This document shows, one piece after another, positions 23,955 through 35,363 of a DNA stretch of 64,000 bases; position 1 is the first letter of the stretch; each line of letters starts with the position of its first letter. Source of the stretch: Lutjanus erythropterus (lineage: Eukaryota > Chordata > Actinopteri > Lutjaniformes > Lutjanidae). The translations under genes and the position numbers were made by a program. The notes under the pieces were generated by a model. The model saw only the letters and a list, made by a program, of their open reading frames with translations, did not search any database and was not told where the DNA came from. Location of the stretch: the NCBI GenBank assembly GCA_020091685.1, contig CM034600.1:6399837-6463836 (forward strand), read 5' to 3'.

Positions 23955-26464
23955 CTCATTCCACACTCAAAAACAAATTCAAACAAGCAACACAAAGGTG
24001 AGATTTATGCTTTATCAGAATTGATTTTAAACAATATCTTTCAGGTTTTACAAGAGAAAACAGATCAAGGATGCAGACCACTGTTAAAGAGCAGCACAGA
24101 GCTGCTTCCCTGAGCGGAAGCTTTGGCTAAAGAGTGTGTAGATCCAGCATTCCCTAATTGTTCATAATGCTCATAAGAATGAGTTTCTCATACCACTAGA
24201 CAGCCATGGGAATTTAGAAATTCCTCTTAATCAACTCATGTGGCCCAAGTTAACCAAAATGGATCCGCTGCAGAAAATGGTCAACCACATTCCAGTCATT
24301 TCGTGTGAGCTTACTGAATGTTACCCTTCAGAAATCAGTAAAACCACAGTCAACTGTGCAGTATTGTGGCATTTTTGTTCATACAGGCATGTGGATACCA
24401 CAATATACTTGTTGAATTGCCTAGCAGCAGTTAATGTGACAGCAGAGTGTCAAATCAATAATCTGCCACGATTTCAGTTTTTTTTTTTAAACTTTGGTTT
24501 GACTGATTGGAAGCAGGATGAGAGGACATGTTCTTTTCACTGAACATCTGTCAGCACATGGTTCCTCTGCAAGCACATTTTCCCAGCCTCTCCTTACTGG
24601 TTCCCATGTCGTGGCTGATCCCCGGAGACTCAGCTTCAGCAGGTTCTCGTCTACACAGGAACAGGGATTGTGGGGGAGCTTAATTTACACACAACCCTCT
24701 AGAAAGAAACTATTTGGTCTGTATTTCCTGCTGTACTTTCAAGCTAACATTTAGTGTTTTGGTGACAACCAAAGAGCAAACTGTCCTCTTAAAAGCCATG
24801 TCTCCATCAGCATATTTTTATGCACATTTTGAAGTATTGCATCAGAAAAGGTTGAACCCTACTCAGTTCTCCAAAAATAAGTTTGTACGCTCACTCGCCC
24901 TCTCCAAAAAGAGTTCATGCATTACATGAACTTTCTCTGAATAAGTCCTGACATTTGACTGACGTGATTAATAAGCTCTGTCTGTTCCAAGGAGAACAAG
25001 AAGTAGAAGAAGCTGTTTCTGCTGGGATCTACGGTCTCCTTATATTGTTCACTTCACTAACAAGATCACACCTTATTTTATTTGAAATTGCAAAGGGAAT
25101 CGGAAGGGATGGGACTTATGGGTCGAGGGGGAGAAGGATGATGGTAGTCGTGCCGAGAGGGATGGCAGGGATGGAGGGGGTGAGGGAGGTCAGTTTTAAG
25201 ATTGAGCAGCTACGAACCTGGGGGCCGAGATTCAAGGTGGGGGGAAATGTCTCTGCGAGCTTCAGCGCATCATCTTGAGGTGGGACTGGAGCATGCGGCG
25301 GAGACCCAGGTGGACATGAATGAGCCAGCTCCTTGTAGAGGGATCTTGAGCCAGATGTGGTAGAACTTGTGCCTGACTGTTAGACAACCGCCATCGAACT
25401 GTGCGTCACCTGCTGGGACAGAAGGTTGGGGGGAGGGTCATGAGAACTGAGACGGACAGGAGATGGTAGGGTGTGCTCATATAGGTGTGCACAGGTAATT
25501 GGAATGAGAAGGTGTGGACACAAATGGTTGGATACAGGGAGCTCTGTGAAGCAGGTGATAGTGATCAGCTGGTGTGGTCTGGTTCCTGACCTTCAGTTTT
25601 AAACTATATTTAATCAAAGTTACTCTGCATGGTAGTGTAGTTTCAAGTATAGATTGATTGATTTGAAATGTCTGCATTGTCTTAGCATGAAAAATAGGCT
25701 TAATTAAAAAAGCAAACCTCTTTTTGAGAATGAAAGGTCATTTTCAAAAAAACAAACAAAAAAAAACAACGTACACTACAGCGACCTCTGGAGCTCTTTT
25801 CGTGAAACCAAAGCAGAAGTCATGTAGATCGAGGCAGACGGGCCAAATTAGATCTTAATTCACATGAATAAATATGGATCTCAATGCTAGTTTTGAGTCT
25901 GAAAAGGTTTAAAATGTATAATTATATAAATATGATGGACCACAAGCTCATGATTAGGAGTCTGCTCAGTGTCAAAGAGATCAGGAGCAGAACAGGGTTA
26001 GGAGAAATAACAATCACAGGAGAGACATTGAGTTGTGGTGTGAGGAGAGTCAGTGGAGAACTGGGCAAGTGTCTTGGTGAGTGAACTGTGTCAGCTAACA
26101 GCTGATCCTGTATTCAGCTCATGTGCAAGTATCAGCTTTTATCAGTCCGGTCTCAAATTTCCTTGCCTCCTATAAATCCAAACACAGCGTCTCAGCAGCT
26201 AGAAAGAGACGGTGAGGGAGAGGGAGGGAGAAGGATGAATGACAGTTCCCTGACAAACTTTTTGTTTGTTAGGTGCTTGTGTGGTCAGTGTCAGCCAGCA
26301 GCAGACAGCCGTTTTAGTTAAGGAGGCAGCAGCGAAGTCCCGCCTCTTCACCTGCATGAAACACACCTGGGAGCGAGAGCCAGCACCCACTCCTCTCCTG
26401 TCAGGAAAACTGTGGACTCAGTGTCCTGACAGGCAGGAGTTTGTGCACCCATAGCATATACAAT
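23955..26464. other. Non-coding stretch, no gene supported
   Basis: Contains ORFs of about 100 codons at 24238-24543 and 24955-25278 without recognised domains. A G-rich patch at about 25110-25320 gives the second its Gly/Arg-rich end. Much of 24080-24950 is free of obvious repeats. Confidence 0.35.
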
Positions 26465-26891
26465 GCTGGAGTTTCACAGGAAAACAGTGTTGCAGAATCT
26501 CCAAAACAATGGAAGTGACTTGTGACCAGTTTTCAAATGTAAAAAACAACTGGAAAAAAAAAAACATAAAATGCCTTCATACTGCTCGTCTGGTGTAATC
26601 CAAGTCTCCTAAAGTCCCCACATGCCGTTTTCACACAGGATCTGCAGTGAAGATTCATGCTAGTCAACTTGGCATTTTGGGACTTTATGAGACTTGAGGT
26701 GTTTTTTTTTAACGTCTGAAAACTGGTCACCATTCACTTTTCATTCATTGTTAGAGAGATTCTGCAACGCTGTTTTCCTGTGAAACTCCAGCAGAGTTTT
26801 GTGGACAAAAAATCTAAACCTGACCTTCAAATGGCATGAGGGTGTGCAGATAATGACTGAATTTTCATTTTTGGGTGAACTATCCCTTTAA
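26465..26891. mobile_element. Truncated foldback TTAA element
   Basis: TGCTGGAGTTTCACAGGAAA at 26465 is inverted at 26773-26792 (TTTCCTGTGAAACTCCAGCA), and the pairing continues inward (ACAGTGTTGCAGAATCTC with GAGATTCTGCAACGCTGT; CTTGTGACCAGTTTTCA with GAAAACTGGTCACC). The right tip, GGTGAACTATCCCTTTAAA, carries TTAA at 26888-26891. The matching left tip is absent, so the left end is deleted. Confidence 0.7.
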
Positions 26892-28196
26892 ATGATGTAA
26901 ACTGTGCAGTGACTGTACACTTGAGACTTTAGAAAGGTTTCAAGGATACAATAGGGTACAGCTCAAAGTCACAACATGATGATGGTGATAATAAACGCGC
27001 TAAAAATAGAAACCTTTGACTGTCCTTCCTGTCACGCCTCATGTACGTGGGACGTCTACTGACCTGAGTGCCTGTTCTTTCTCCCCGGGTAACCAGTTTA
27101 CGTGAGGCACTGATGGCAGCAGTGTTTATAAGATGGTGAGGCAGGTGTGAACACTGAAAGTTAAAATGCAGATCGTAGTAATAAGTTGATGTAAGACAAC
27201 TGGGCAAATCTCTAGCACTGCTTGTTTAAGCTCAAATTGAGAGTTTCCGAGATCGAGACGTTTTGAAGAAGATCTCAGACGAAGTGAAACCTATAGAAGT
27301 TTTTTAACAAGGCAGTAACCTCCTGACAGCTACAGGACTTTGGCGTCGTGAAGCAGAGTATTACCACAGTACTGTAACCTGCTGCAGAGTTATAGTCTCA
27401 AACTTTTACTGGATGCCAGGTTTTACTTGGCTTCCTATTTTCTCAGAACCAGTAGATTTATGCAGTAGAGACAAGAGAATGCTTTTCTGGCTCTTGTTTT
27501 ATATCAGTAGGATCCTCCAAATGATCTGGATATGACACATTTGTAGCCCAGCTTAAGTTTTATTTCAGTTTCCTCTCGTATTTTCCATGATGACTAAGCT
27601 AGAAGCCCTTCAGAGCTAGACACTCTGTTTCCGGCTTTTGTATTAACTGTGTGCTCTGTGTTAAATCTGACGTCAATGTGAGAGATGAAGATAAATGTTC
27701 CTCCTGACCTTGAGCTGGAAGTTAATGCCATAATAAATGAAATGAAATCTTTTCTAGCCACTGTTTTGCAACAATGATTTTTTTGTAGCCTTATATTTCA
27801 CTGCTGGCATGATTTATTTTTTTCCTACAATTATTTCAGAGCCGTTTTTTTGTTCTTTCCTGTTCACGAGCCTGTGGTGCCATCTAGGCGCCGTGCCACA
27901 CAGGGCAACGCAGGTGTGAAATTTCCATCCTGCCTAACTTGATCCCATAACATTTTATTGTTTCCAGTCACGTCCTGTGCTGATTCTTTCAGTTTTAGTC
28001 CCAAAGCCATTTCAGTCTGATGTTGGTGTGATTAATTTAAAACATCTGCTCAAACAACTTGATGAGGATTGGATGTGATTCAAAGGATAAAGCTGGTGGT
28101 ATTATATAGTTTTCTTATTGTCAACAAATCCCACGAAAAGACCAACAATTCACTAGTCCATCTCATTACTTTCAGACTCTCCTGCAGTTTATGTGG
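26892..28196. other. Non-coding stretch, nothing recognised
   Basis: Mixed composition with no ORF above about 92 codons and no clear repeat ends. Confidence 0.4.
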
Positions 28197-28219
28197 CACA
28201 CACACACACACACACACAC
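28197..28219. repeat. Short (CA)n microsatellite
   Basis: About 11 CA units. Confidence 0.9.
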
Positions 28220-28480
28220 TCACCCACAGCCCACAGGTTCCTTCTGAAGATGTAAAAACGGCTCCCAAATATATAGTTTCATTTTTTTTAAAAAAGGCTG
28301 AGTGATGTCCTAAAACAGCTGGGTAGTGTAGTGTTTTATCAGACTTTAACATGAGAAAATAGTGCTTTTGTTCAGGGCTATTTTCAACAGTAGATTAATA
28401 CACATTTGTTGGATTAGTTAATATTTCCAGCAACATCTGTGATCCACTTATTACAGGGCTTGTTAAACACTAGATTGAGG

Positions 28481-28860
28481 TCTGTTATTTCTGTATAGCA
28501 GACCGTTACTATGTGTAACAGACTGTTGTTATGAAAAACAGACCATTGCTATGGACACCGTTCTGATCATAGACTCTGGAATAGCAATAAAATCATTGAT
28601 AAATCACTAAAAAAGTAAGCAGGTCACTATTGCAAAATGAAGCCATAAAATATTTAGTGTCACATTAATGTGTGCCAATTTTTTTTTTTTTTTTTTTTTT
28701 TTTGGTAAGTAACCATGTAATAAGCGGGATAATGTACAGTTAGCAGGTCATTATTGTGAAATAAATCCCAACAGGATGATTCAAGATTCCTCTGCATCCT
28801 GCATCATCCTGTCATGATTTATTTCAGAATAATGACATTATCCCTCACTTAAAATATATT
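28481..28860. repeat. TATAGCAGAC...GCTATGG repeat with terminal hairpin, third copy
   Basis: Same word order as 19464-19792: CTGTATAGCAGACCG, TTGCTATGGACACCG, TGATCATAGACTCTGGA, then a 25-T run (28679-28703) and GTAAGTAACCATGTAATAAGC. It ends in an inverted pair, GTCATTATTGTGAAATAAATC (28747 on) against GATTTATTTCAGAATAATGAC, so the family is probably a DNA element with a foldback end. Confidence 0.6.
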
Positions 28861-28917
28861 AGTGCCCATGTTCATCGTAATGAAGGAACGCATCATCCAA
28901 TGTAACTGTGCAGCCAG

Positions 28918-29562
28918 TAGGGCTGACACCTTGTGGTCGGTTGGTTGATCGGTTGGTCGTTATGTTTTTGTCCCACCAAAATCTCATTGGTCAGACAGTC
29001 GCTGGTGTTACTTTGATGAGAGAAACACTTCTTAATCCACTATTGGATGGTATTGCCATGGTTTGTGTTGTGTTGTTGTGTTTGTTTTGTAGGTTAGCCT
29101 GTTTAGGGACAGTCAAGAGAAACATGAAGCATTTGAAGCTCATTTAAAGCAATCTAAATAACAAGAGTAGTGGGACGGATGCCGTTGAATGTTTTTTCAT
29201 CTTTTTGTGGAAGTTATAGTCTCATAAAAGACACAGTGCTTAGCTTTGTTTGGATACAGAAACTGGTGTGATCCTCCCCAGTGCTAATTTATTTAATAAA
29301 CATGCCCTGAAGGTAACAGCATAGCTATGTGTGAAAAATAAATGTTCAAACTGCAGGAATTCATTTGCTTGCCAATGTTGTGTAACTTTGATTAGCACTT
29401 GTCTAGGCCAGCAGGTAGAGCATCCTCAGTGCTCTGTGGCACATTAGTTAATCTAGAGATAACATGCGGTTTTGTTTTGTTTTTTAAGTTGACCATTCGA
29501 TTGTCTGAGGAGTAGGCAGAACTTCAGTCGACCATGATTTCCTCTGGTTGATTACAGCCCTA
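28918..29562. mobile_element. Non-autonomous hAT-like element (645 bp)
   Basis: Tips are TAGGGCTG on the left and CAGCCCTA on the right, perfectly inverted, with weaker inverted similarity continuing inward (GTGGTCGGTTGG near 28932 against CAGTCGACCATGAT near 29525). The flanking octamers GCAGCCAG and GTGACCAG agree at five of eight positions, so a decayed target duplication is possible. The ORF at 28908-29147 is not a transposase. Confidence 0.6.
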
Positions 29563-30305
29563 GTGACCAGGCCAGGTTCCAGAACAATAACTAGTGATGC
29601 ATTGGAAATTGGTGGGGTAAAGTTACTAGCGTAGCAACGGTGCAGGCCAGATACAGCAATAAAAAATAGTTTAGGTGTCACAGCGTGGTCCCTGATCAAC
29701 AGACTATGCTGGAACACAGCTGCAAAAAGTTGTAAACAGAAAGTGAATGCAGCGTGTCGTTCCTTTTCAGCAGCAGCTTGCTTTATTTGGATTGGTTCCT
29801 CAAAAACAGTGTGTATTTTACAGCTACATTCCAGGATATATCCTGGTATGTTTTCTCTCAGAGTTCTGTATCAGTCTTTGGACCAGAATAAAATCAGTTT
29901 TTCCTCTGTTCAGAGTCCATTTAGCCTGACTTCGCTAATGGACAACTCCAGGTATATATACATTTTGCACTGTTCATCTCAGATGACAGTGTGACTCACT
30001 ATAACCACTACTTTGTCATTGCACTACATTATACAAAGATTACTTCTTCTATCATTTAGCAACAATCCTCTGAGGGAACATTACTATATTTTTTCACCAA
30101 CACCAAACCAAAAGGAAAGCATGATACTTTCTCTGATGTAGTGCTTGTTATGACACTGATGCACATATGACTAATGTACATGATATTTAATTTCTGGTTG
30201 GCAAAAAGCAAAAATATCATTAAAACTGTTTTTTAATGAATTTATCATGATTTGTTCAATTCAAATATTAAACTGAGAGTGCAATACATGCTTTTGTCTT
30301 CTCTT
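29563..30305. other. Non-coding stretch
   Basis: Two overlapping ORFs at 29743-29994 in different frames; neither has a domain. Otherwise AT-rich. Confidence 0.4.
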
Positions 30306-30630
30306 AGGGACCTTTCACACTTATCTTGTTTGGTTTGAACTTACTGACTTTTCAGTTTGATTAAAACCAAAATTATAGGTGTGAAACCTCCCCCAAGACC
30401 ATTGTCTAGACCAGACAGCCTGACCTGGGTCTGCCTGAAAAAGGTGGTCTTGGTCCAGATCAAATTAAACCGGGAACTGAATTGAGCTATCTACAAACCA
30501 ATCATTTGCAAGTATAGGGATGCAATTCACAAAGGTATGTCATGTATAGTTCTTTAGTGCCAACTAACTGGATCAAATTTATACAGTCGAACGAACATGT
30601 GGACTATTAGGTGTGAAAGCACCCTTTTAG
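30306..30630. mobile_element. Short DNA element with CTTTCACAC inverted ends
   Basis: Left AGGGACCTTTCACAC and the reverse complement of the right end, AGGGTGCTTTCACAC, differ at two of 15 positions. The interior has GGTCTTGGTCCAGATC-type words shared with 11740-11900. No coding capacity. Confidence 0.55.
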
Positions 30631-32150
30631 TTGGGCCTGATTTGCTGTGTGCTCAATATGTTTTTAATAATTTATATTTAACAACAACAAAGCTCTATGG
30701 CCCAAAGGAATATGATTTGCAGGTGTCTTCATGGGATTTGTTAACAGAAAGAAAAACATCACCAGCCTTGGTTAAGTTTAAGTTGTTAAGTCTCCTTTTT
30801 GGCCTCTAGGGGGCAGACAAACTCCAACACAAACCAAGGAAAACACAGCTTTCATGTACCATCAGTGTATGCCACACTGCAGTTATCGTTCTGTCCTGTC
30901 AATCATGTGGCTTTCATGCTCAGTGAGATGTGATCTTAACCACACACACACACACACAGCCCTGGCATGGATGATGGTGAGTTCAAGACTGACCCACAAC
31001 AACAGATGCATGGGCACAGCAGAGAGGCCACAGAGAGGGCTGTCGATGATGAAAGTCATTAACTTGACATGTGAAAACAGATCTTCAGTCAAAAGGCCGC
31101 TATGGAAGGAGGCTTGGGTCGCGTCATCCCTGACATCATCACAACTGTGTCTATTTCTGTGCTCCTTTGTTTCTTCAGATTACAATCACTTCTCTTTCTC
31201 TGTGCCTCTCCATATTTGGACTTGGTTTATCTTGTCTTTCTCTTGTCTTCCTCGACTCTTCTCTAAGACGTTATCCTGTCTGTCTCTCCTTTCCTCATCA
31301 AAAAGTTCATCCACCAGAAGTCTGTCGTTAATCTTCGCTTGATCCAGACTGAAACTGATTTCTGCCAAGACTCCAATCAAGTGCCAAGTATGCTGCAATG
31401 GAAGGCAGCCACATCAGACTCTCACTGAGTACCATATTTTCTAATCAGATTAAATTTGGACATTTCTTTCCCATTTGCAATTAGCAGCAGATAATGGCTC
31501 AGTCTGCACACTGTCTCCTGTCTTTTTCCGTATTTTCCAGATGCAAAAGTGGGATTCTGGCAGGACCTGAGTTGATTAGAAGGAGTTAATTTCACAGCAT
31601 GTAAAACCAGGAGGGGGGTTTGTTGTAAACGCCGTCTGCAGCCTGAGCTCATGTCTGAGAGTCCTTGTCTGAAAGACATATAGAAGGGAGGGACGAAGCA
31701 AAGCAAAAGGAGGGGCTGGGGGGGTCGACTGAAAGGGGGCCTAAGAGAAACAGGAGTGGGGATGGATGGTAGGGTATAGGAAGGGAGGAAAGGAAGGACA
31801 CCTGGAAGGCTTGTCTGGGGCAAAATGCCTGCAACAACAAGACCGTCTTGCCACTGGTTTCTGTCTGAAGGGAGAAAAGAAAGACAAGGAGGGGAGACTC
31901 AGAGAAAAAGAAAGACGAAAACAAATTAGAAGAAAGAGGGAATGTAGAGAGTAAATACAAAGAGGGGGGGGGCACTTTTGGAGGCGCATCAAGAATTTGC
32001 CTTTTAAGGGGTACAGTCTCACTCTTCCAAGCCTTGTGAGCTCTTGCGTAGGAGCCAAAACACTCTGGGGAGAAGAAATAAACAACAGCAAAGAGCCCAT
32101 GAGGAAAAGAAACATGAGAAACGCTAACACATATCTCACTTAAGACATAT
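30631..32150. other. Non-coding stretch with a purine-rich tract
   Basis: A short (CA)n lies at about 30941-30958. The plus strand is A/G-rich from about 31680 to 31970 (GGAGGG, GAAAG runs). The 162-codon ORF at 30854-31342 and the 230-codon minus-strand ORF at 31649-32341 are low-complexity Ser/Leu/Phe translations and are not supported as genes. Confidence 0.45.
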
Positions 32151-33495
32151 AAAAGGTGCAATATATGACATTTAACCTCACTAGAGGTCAACAAACAGCT
32201 ATTTGCTATGAAAACATTTAATGCAGATGTTATCCAAGCTTCTCTGTTTAACTGGGACAGCCTTGTGTGCACTGAAATATTTTTCTGAATAAATTTTAGG
32301 TGAGAAATAGGCAATGCAACGACAGAGCTATATCTGATCAAAACTGCTCAGTTTGTCAGGTTGATCTAAGCTTCAGGAAACCAGAGCCAAAATGGTGTCC
32401 CCCTTGTAAATTACAGCTAAACAGTACATTAAGAGATGTTTCTGAAAACATTTAAGTTAAGAAATTAGCAATGCAGTAGCAATCTTGATCCATATTCGTT
32501 CTGTAGTGCTGAGTTTCACAGTTTGATCTAAGTTTCGGGAGTCTCAGTTGGAAACCAGAGCCAAAATGGCCTCCCCCTTTGTAACGAGTGTATCTAGTAT
32601 TACAGCTAAATAGCGCACAAAAACATGTTTCTGTTGACCCCGTATAAAGACGGAGAAAGTTCGCACATGGGGGAGCTGGGGTGGATGGGTGGCTCAAACA
32701 AGCACAGGACTTTCACTCAAGTGACCAAAACCAAAACGTTATTAAAAGTTGTAAGATGCATATAGCTTATCGTGACCATGGAGTGACATGTGACTTACTT
32801 CTGTCACCTCACTGTCATTGTGTGACTTTTGTTGTCACGGTAACCCCAAACATGGTTTTATCCTAAAACTAACCGAGTAGTTTTTGTACATAACCCTAAT
32901 GGGGCAGAGGGGCGGTGACATTTCTGCAATATTGTGACGAGTTGGGATGAGAACACACGGGCAATGCAGTAACAATATTGATCCATATTTGATCCGCACT
33001 GCCTAGTTTCACAGGTTGATCTGAGTTTCAGGAGTCTACATTAGAAGTCAGAGCCAAACTAGTGGCCACAGCTAAGCATTACACTAAAGTATGTTTCTGA
33101 AAACATTTTAGGCAAGAAGAGGGCAATACAGTAACAGAGTCTTGAGCCACATTTGATTTGTACTGCCTTGTTTCACAGTTTTGGGAGCTTCGATTGAAAA
33201 CCAGAGCCAAAGTGGTGGCTGCCTGGTCACAATATATCTAATAGAACAACTGAACAGTACACTAAAATATTTTAGGTGAGAAATCAGTGATGCAGTAACA
33301 TAATCATGAGCCCTCAGCACTGCCTTGATTAACAGTTACACTGAGTTTAGCAGTCTCAGTTGGAAACCAGAGCCAAAAAGGGCTTGCCTGATTACAATAG
33401 ATCTCATATTACAGCCAATCAGCATGCAGTTATTTTGGTCTGAGATGTCTACTGTGATCCCTAAAGTAAGTAAATATCACATACAGCACCTTTAA
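32151..33495. mobile_element. Element with short inverted ends and internal tandem units of about 155 bp
   Basis: The ends are inverted: AAAAGGTGCAATATATGACAT on the left and, reverse-complemented, TTAAAGGTGCTGTATGTGATA on the right. Inside are five degenerate tandem units starting near 32310, 32468, 32960, 33122 and 33290. Each contains GCAATGCAGTAAC-type, TTTCACAGTTTGATCT-type, AACCAGAGCCAAA and ACAGCTAAACAGTACA-type words. Units 2 and 3 are separated by about 330 bp of unrelated sequence (about 32635-32955). I recall this family from other fish genomes; no transposase is present. Confidence 0.7.
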
Positions 33496-33829
33496 AAATG
33501 CACAGGGTCTGTTTGGGCTTGAGATTTCCTTCATTCTTTAGACAGAAATCATCAATGGAATGACAAGGATGCATCTGACATTCCTTCACACAGCATCTCA
33601 CATCATATGTTATATGTTAGGTATGGATTCTGTGCTGAAAGAGACCTTGTTTCACGATCTCAACAAACAGGCTATTGCACTGTAAACAAGGGAAGACTCC
33701 GTCCAGCGAAAGCTCAGTCCACTCTGAATCACCGGTTTGCGCAGCATCCGAACAGCTGCCATCACTGTTTGGTGCTCTTGGTTGTTTTCAAGACAATGCC
33801 CTCCATGTGTTGCCCGAGCTAAAGGAGAG
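33496..33829. other. Non-coding stretch upstream of the purine-rich leader
   Basis: Balanced composition, no recognised repeat. It could hold regulatory sequence for exon 1a; nothing specific is visible. Confidence 0.35.
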
Positions 33830-34563
33830 ACTGCCTGTATCTGGGAGCAGGAAACTGCTGAGGAGGAGAGATGGGTGGGGGTGAGAACAGAGAGGTAATT
33901 GTATATGTAAGAGTGAGGCAACACTGGTAGAGGGGTAGACGACGGAGGACAGGGAGACAGAAGGAAAGGAAGGGAGAGACGTGTTGGGAAAGAATTAGAA
34001 AAAGAAACAAAGGGAGAGAAAAGGGTGAAGACAGAAAGAAGAGATGAAGGAGATTGTCTCAGGATGGGAAGATGAATGCTTGAGTTGACATGGGTCACAT
34101 GTGAGTTCAGGGTATGGGGATGTAGTGAGTGATTGCAAAAGAAAAACAAAGAAAAAGTAAAGTAAGGAAGCAAGGTTTTTTGGGTGTTTTTACTGTGTGT
34201 GAAACAAAGAAAAGTCGTGAGGGGGGTGGAGGCAGAAAAATGGGGAGTCCACATGTGACTGAGTTTGGAGAGAGAGGTGTTTTTAAAGTGTGTATAGAAA
34301 GAAGGGGGGCTGGTGAGAGCATGCAGAGCGTATCCTTCCCTCTGTCCCTGTAGCAGGGCTGAACGAGAGCCAGGAAAAGGGGAAGGGCCTCCCTCTCCTC
34401 CTCTCCAGCTGACAAAAACAGCTGCCCAGGAGCCCGGGCTGGAGCCTGTTTAGAGGACAGAGAAGAGGGAGAGAGAGGAAGGGAGGGAGGACAGAAGGAG
34501 AGACAAGAGCGAGGAGGAGGAGGAGGAGGAACAAGTCCCCGAGTCCAGGAGCCGTCCACCTAT
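33830..34563 (+). promoter_or_regulatory. Purine-rich 5' region and probable leader of tensin exon 1a
   Basis: For about 700 bp the plus strand is dominated by A and G (GGAGAGA, GAAAG and GAGG runs), ending in a GAGGAGGAGG block at about 34511-34530. The last 200 bp (about 34340-34560) is GC-rich. Such GA-rich tracts are common around vertebrate promoters and 5' UTRs. The long minus-strand ORFs here (for example 33652-34254 and 34107-34559) are low-complexity Ser/Pro/Leu/Phe translations of this tract, not genes. The transcription start cannot be placed from sequence. Confidence 0.4.
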
Positions 34564-34692
34564 ATGGGTTGCGTCCTGAGTTCGGACTGGTGCGGGGAGG
34601 AAGAGGTGCTACCGGTGCCGGTGGTCAGGAGCTCGTCTCTGAAGAGAAGGAGTCTGGAGAGGAGTGAGAGCGGCAGGATGAGGCTGACAAAG
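34564..34692 (+). CDS. Probable alternative first coding exon (1a) of the tensin-family gene, Met-Gly-Cys N terminus
   Basis: From ATG at 34564 the frame encodes 43 codons and reaches a donor AAAG|GTCAGT at 34693 in phase 0, which fits the phase-0 acceptor at 61287. The peptide starts MGCVLSS, with Gly2, Cys3 and Ser6 matching an N-myristoylation plus palmitoylation signal, followed by an acidic patch and a basic, serine-rich stretch (SSSLKRRSLERSESGRMR). No ATG or stop occurs in frame between 34441 and 34563, so this ATG is the first usable start; its -3 base is T, a weak context, with G at +4. The region just upstream is unusually GC- and purine-rich, as expected of a leader. The implied intron is 26,594 bp. 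It is unproven that this exon splices to the C1 exon; it could belong to another gene. Confidence 0.6.
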
Positions 34693-35355
34693 GTCAGTGC
34701 GCATGCAGTGTTCACACAAGTGTGTGATGAAATTACTGATAAACATCTTGTCATAGACCTTTTTTCTCAGTAGCCAGTTTGACATGAAATAGTGGGGTAA
34801 ACACAGGTCAGACAGAGACAGGGTGCTGCTACTGTGAATGGTGGCTCACTGGAAAGTCTCTGCTTCCATTAAGCTGAACAGGACTTTAATTATTATCATT
34901 AGTAACACGTGTGTTTCCATATCAATAAGGCTGCCTTAAAAAGGTGTATAGGGCATGCAAATGTTGATATGCACCCCTTTTGCCATCCATAAGGGGTACT
35001 TGTGTTTTCACTTCAGGTGCTGCACATAATATTTGTCACAGGATGATATAGTAGAGCAACCTTGCAATTTTTGACCATTTAAAAAAAAATGACTAGTTAT
35101 CTATACTAATGTACAATGACTATAATGTTGGAACAATTACAGCATTTTTTTTATATTATAGACATAAGAAATTAATAATACCAATGGCTTCATTGAGGAG
35201 GAACACATTAGGATCTGTTTACAGGTGTTTGGGAGTATTCCTTAAAAAAGTTACATAGGGTCTTTCGTGGCCCTCGACGAAGGTTTTTATCGAGTCTGAT
35301 AAATTGCCTCATGTGATGTCACTTGAGTCAGTGTCGGTTTGAAAAGGAAAACAAT
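34693..35355. other. First-intron sequence after exon 1a
   Basis: Begins GTCAGT and soon becomes AT-rich. No exon or repeat recognised. Confidence 0.4.
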
Positions 35356-35363
35356 CCGGGGGT

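Noticed and set aside
30854-31342. 162-codon plus-strand ORF
   Set aside because: Reads through a (CA)n tract (HTHTHT) and a TCT-rich stretch; no family resemblance.
31649-32341. Longest ORF in the window (230 codons, minus strand)
   Set aside because: Rich in Ser, Leu, Phe and Pro because it is antisense to a purine-rich tract and runs into the 32151-33495 element. No domain, signal of splicing or family resemblance.
32310-33430. Regularly spaced repeats, considered as a CRISPR-like array
   Set aside because: Units are about 155 bp, degenerate and contiguous, with no short identical repeats and unique spacers, in a vertebrate genome. It is a tandem satellite in a transposon.
33652-34254. 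200-codon minus-strand ORF and the overlapping ORF at 34107-34559
   Set aside because: Low-complexity translations of the purine-rich leader of exon 1a; overlapping frames are equally open, as expected from composition alone.
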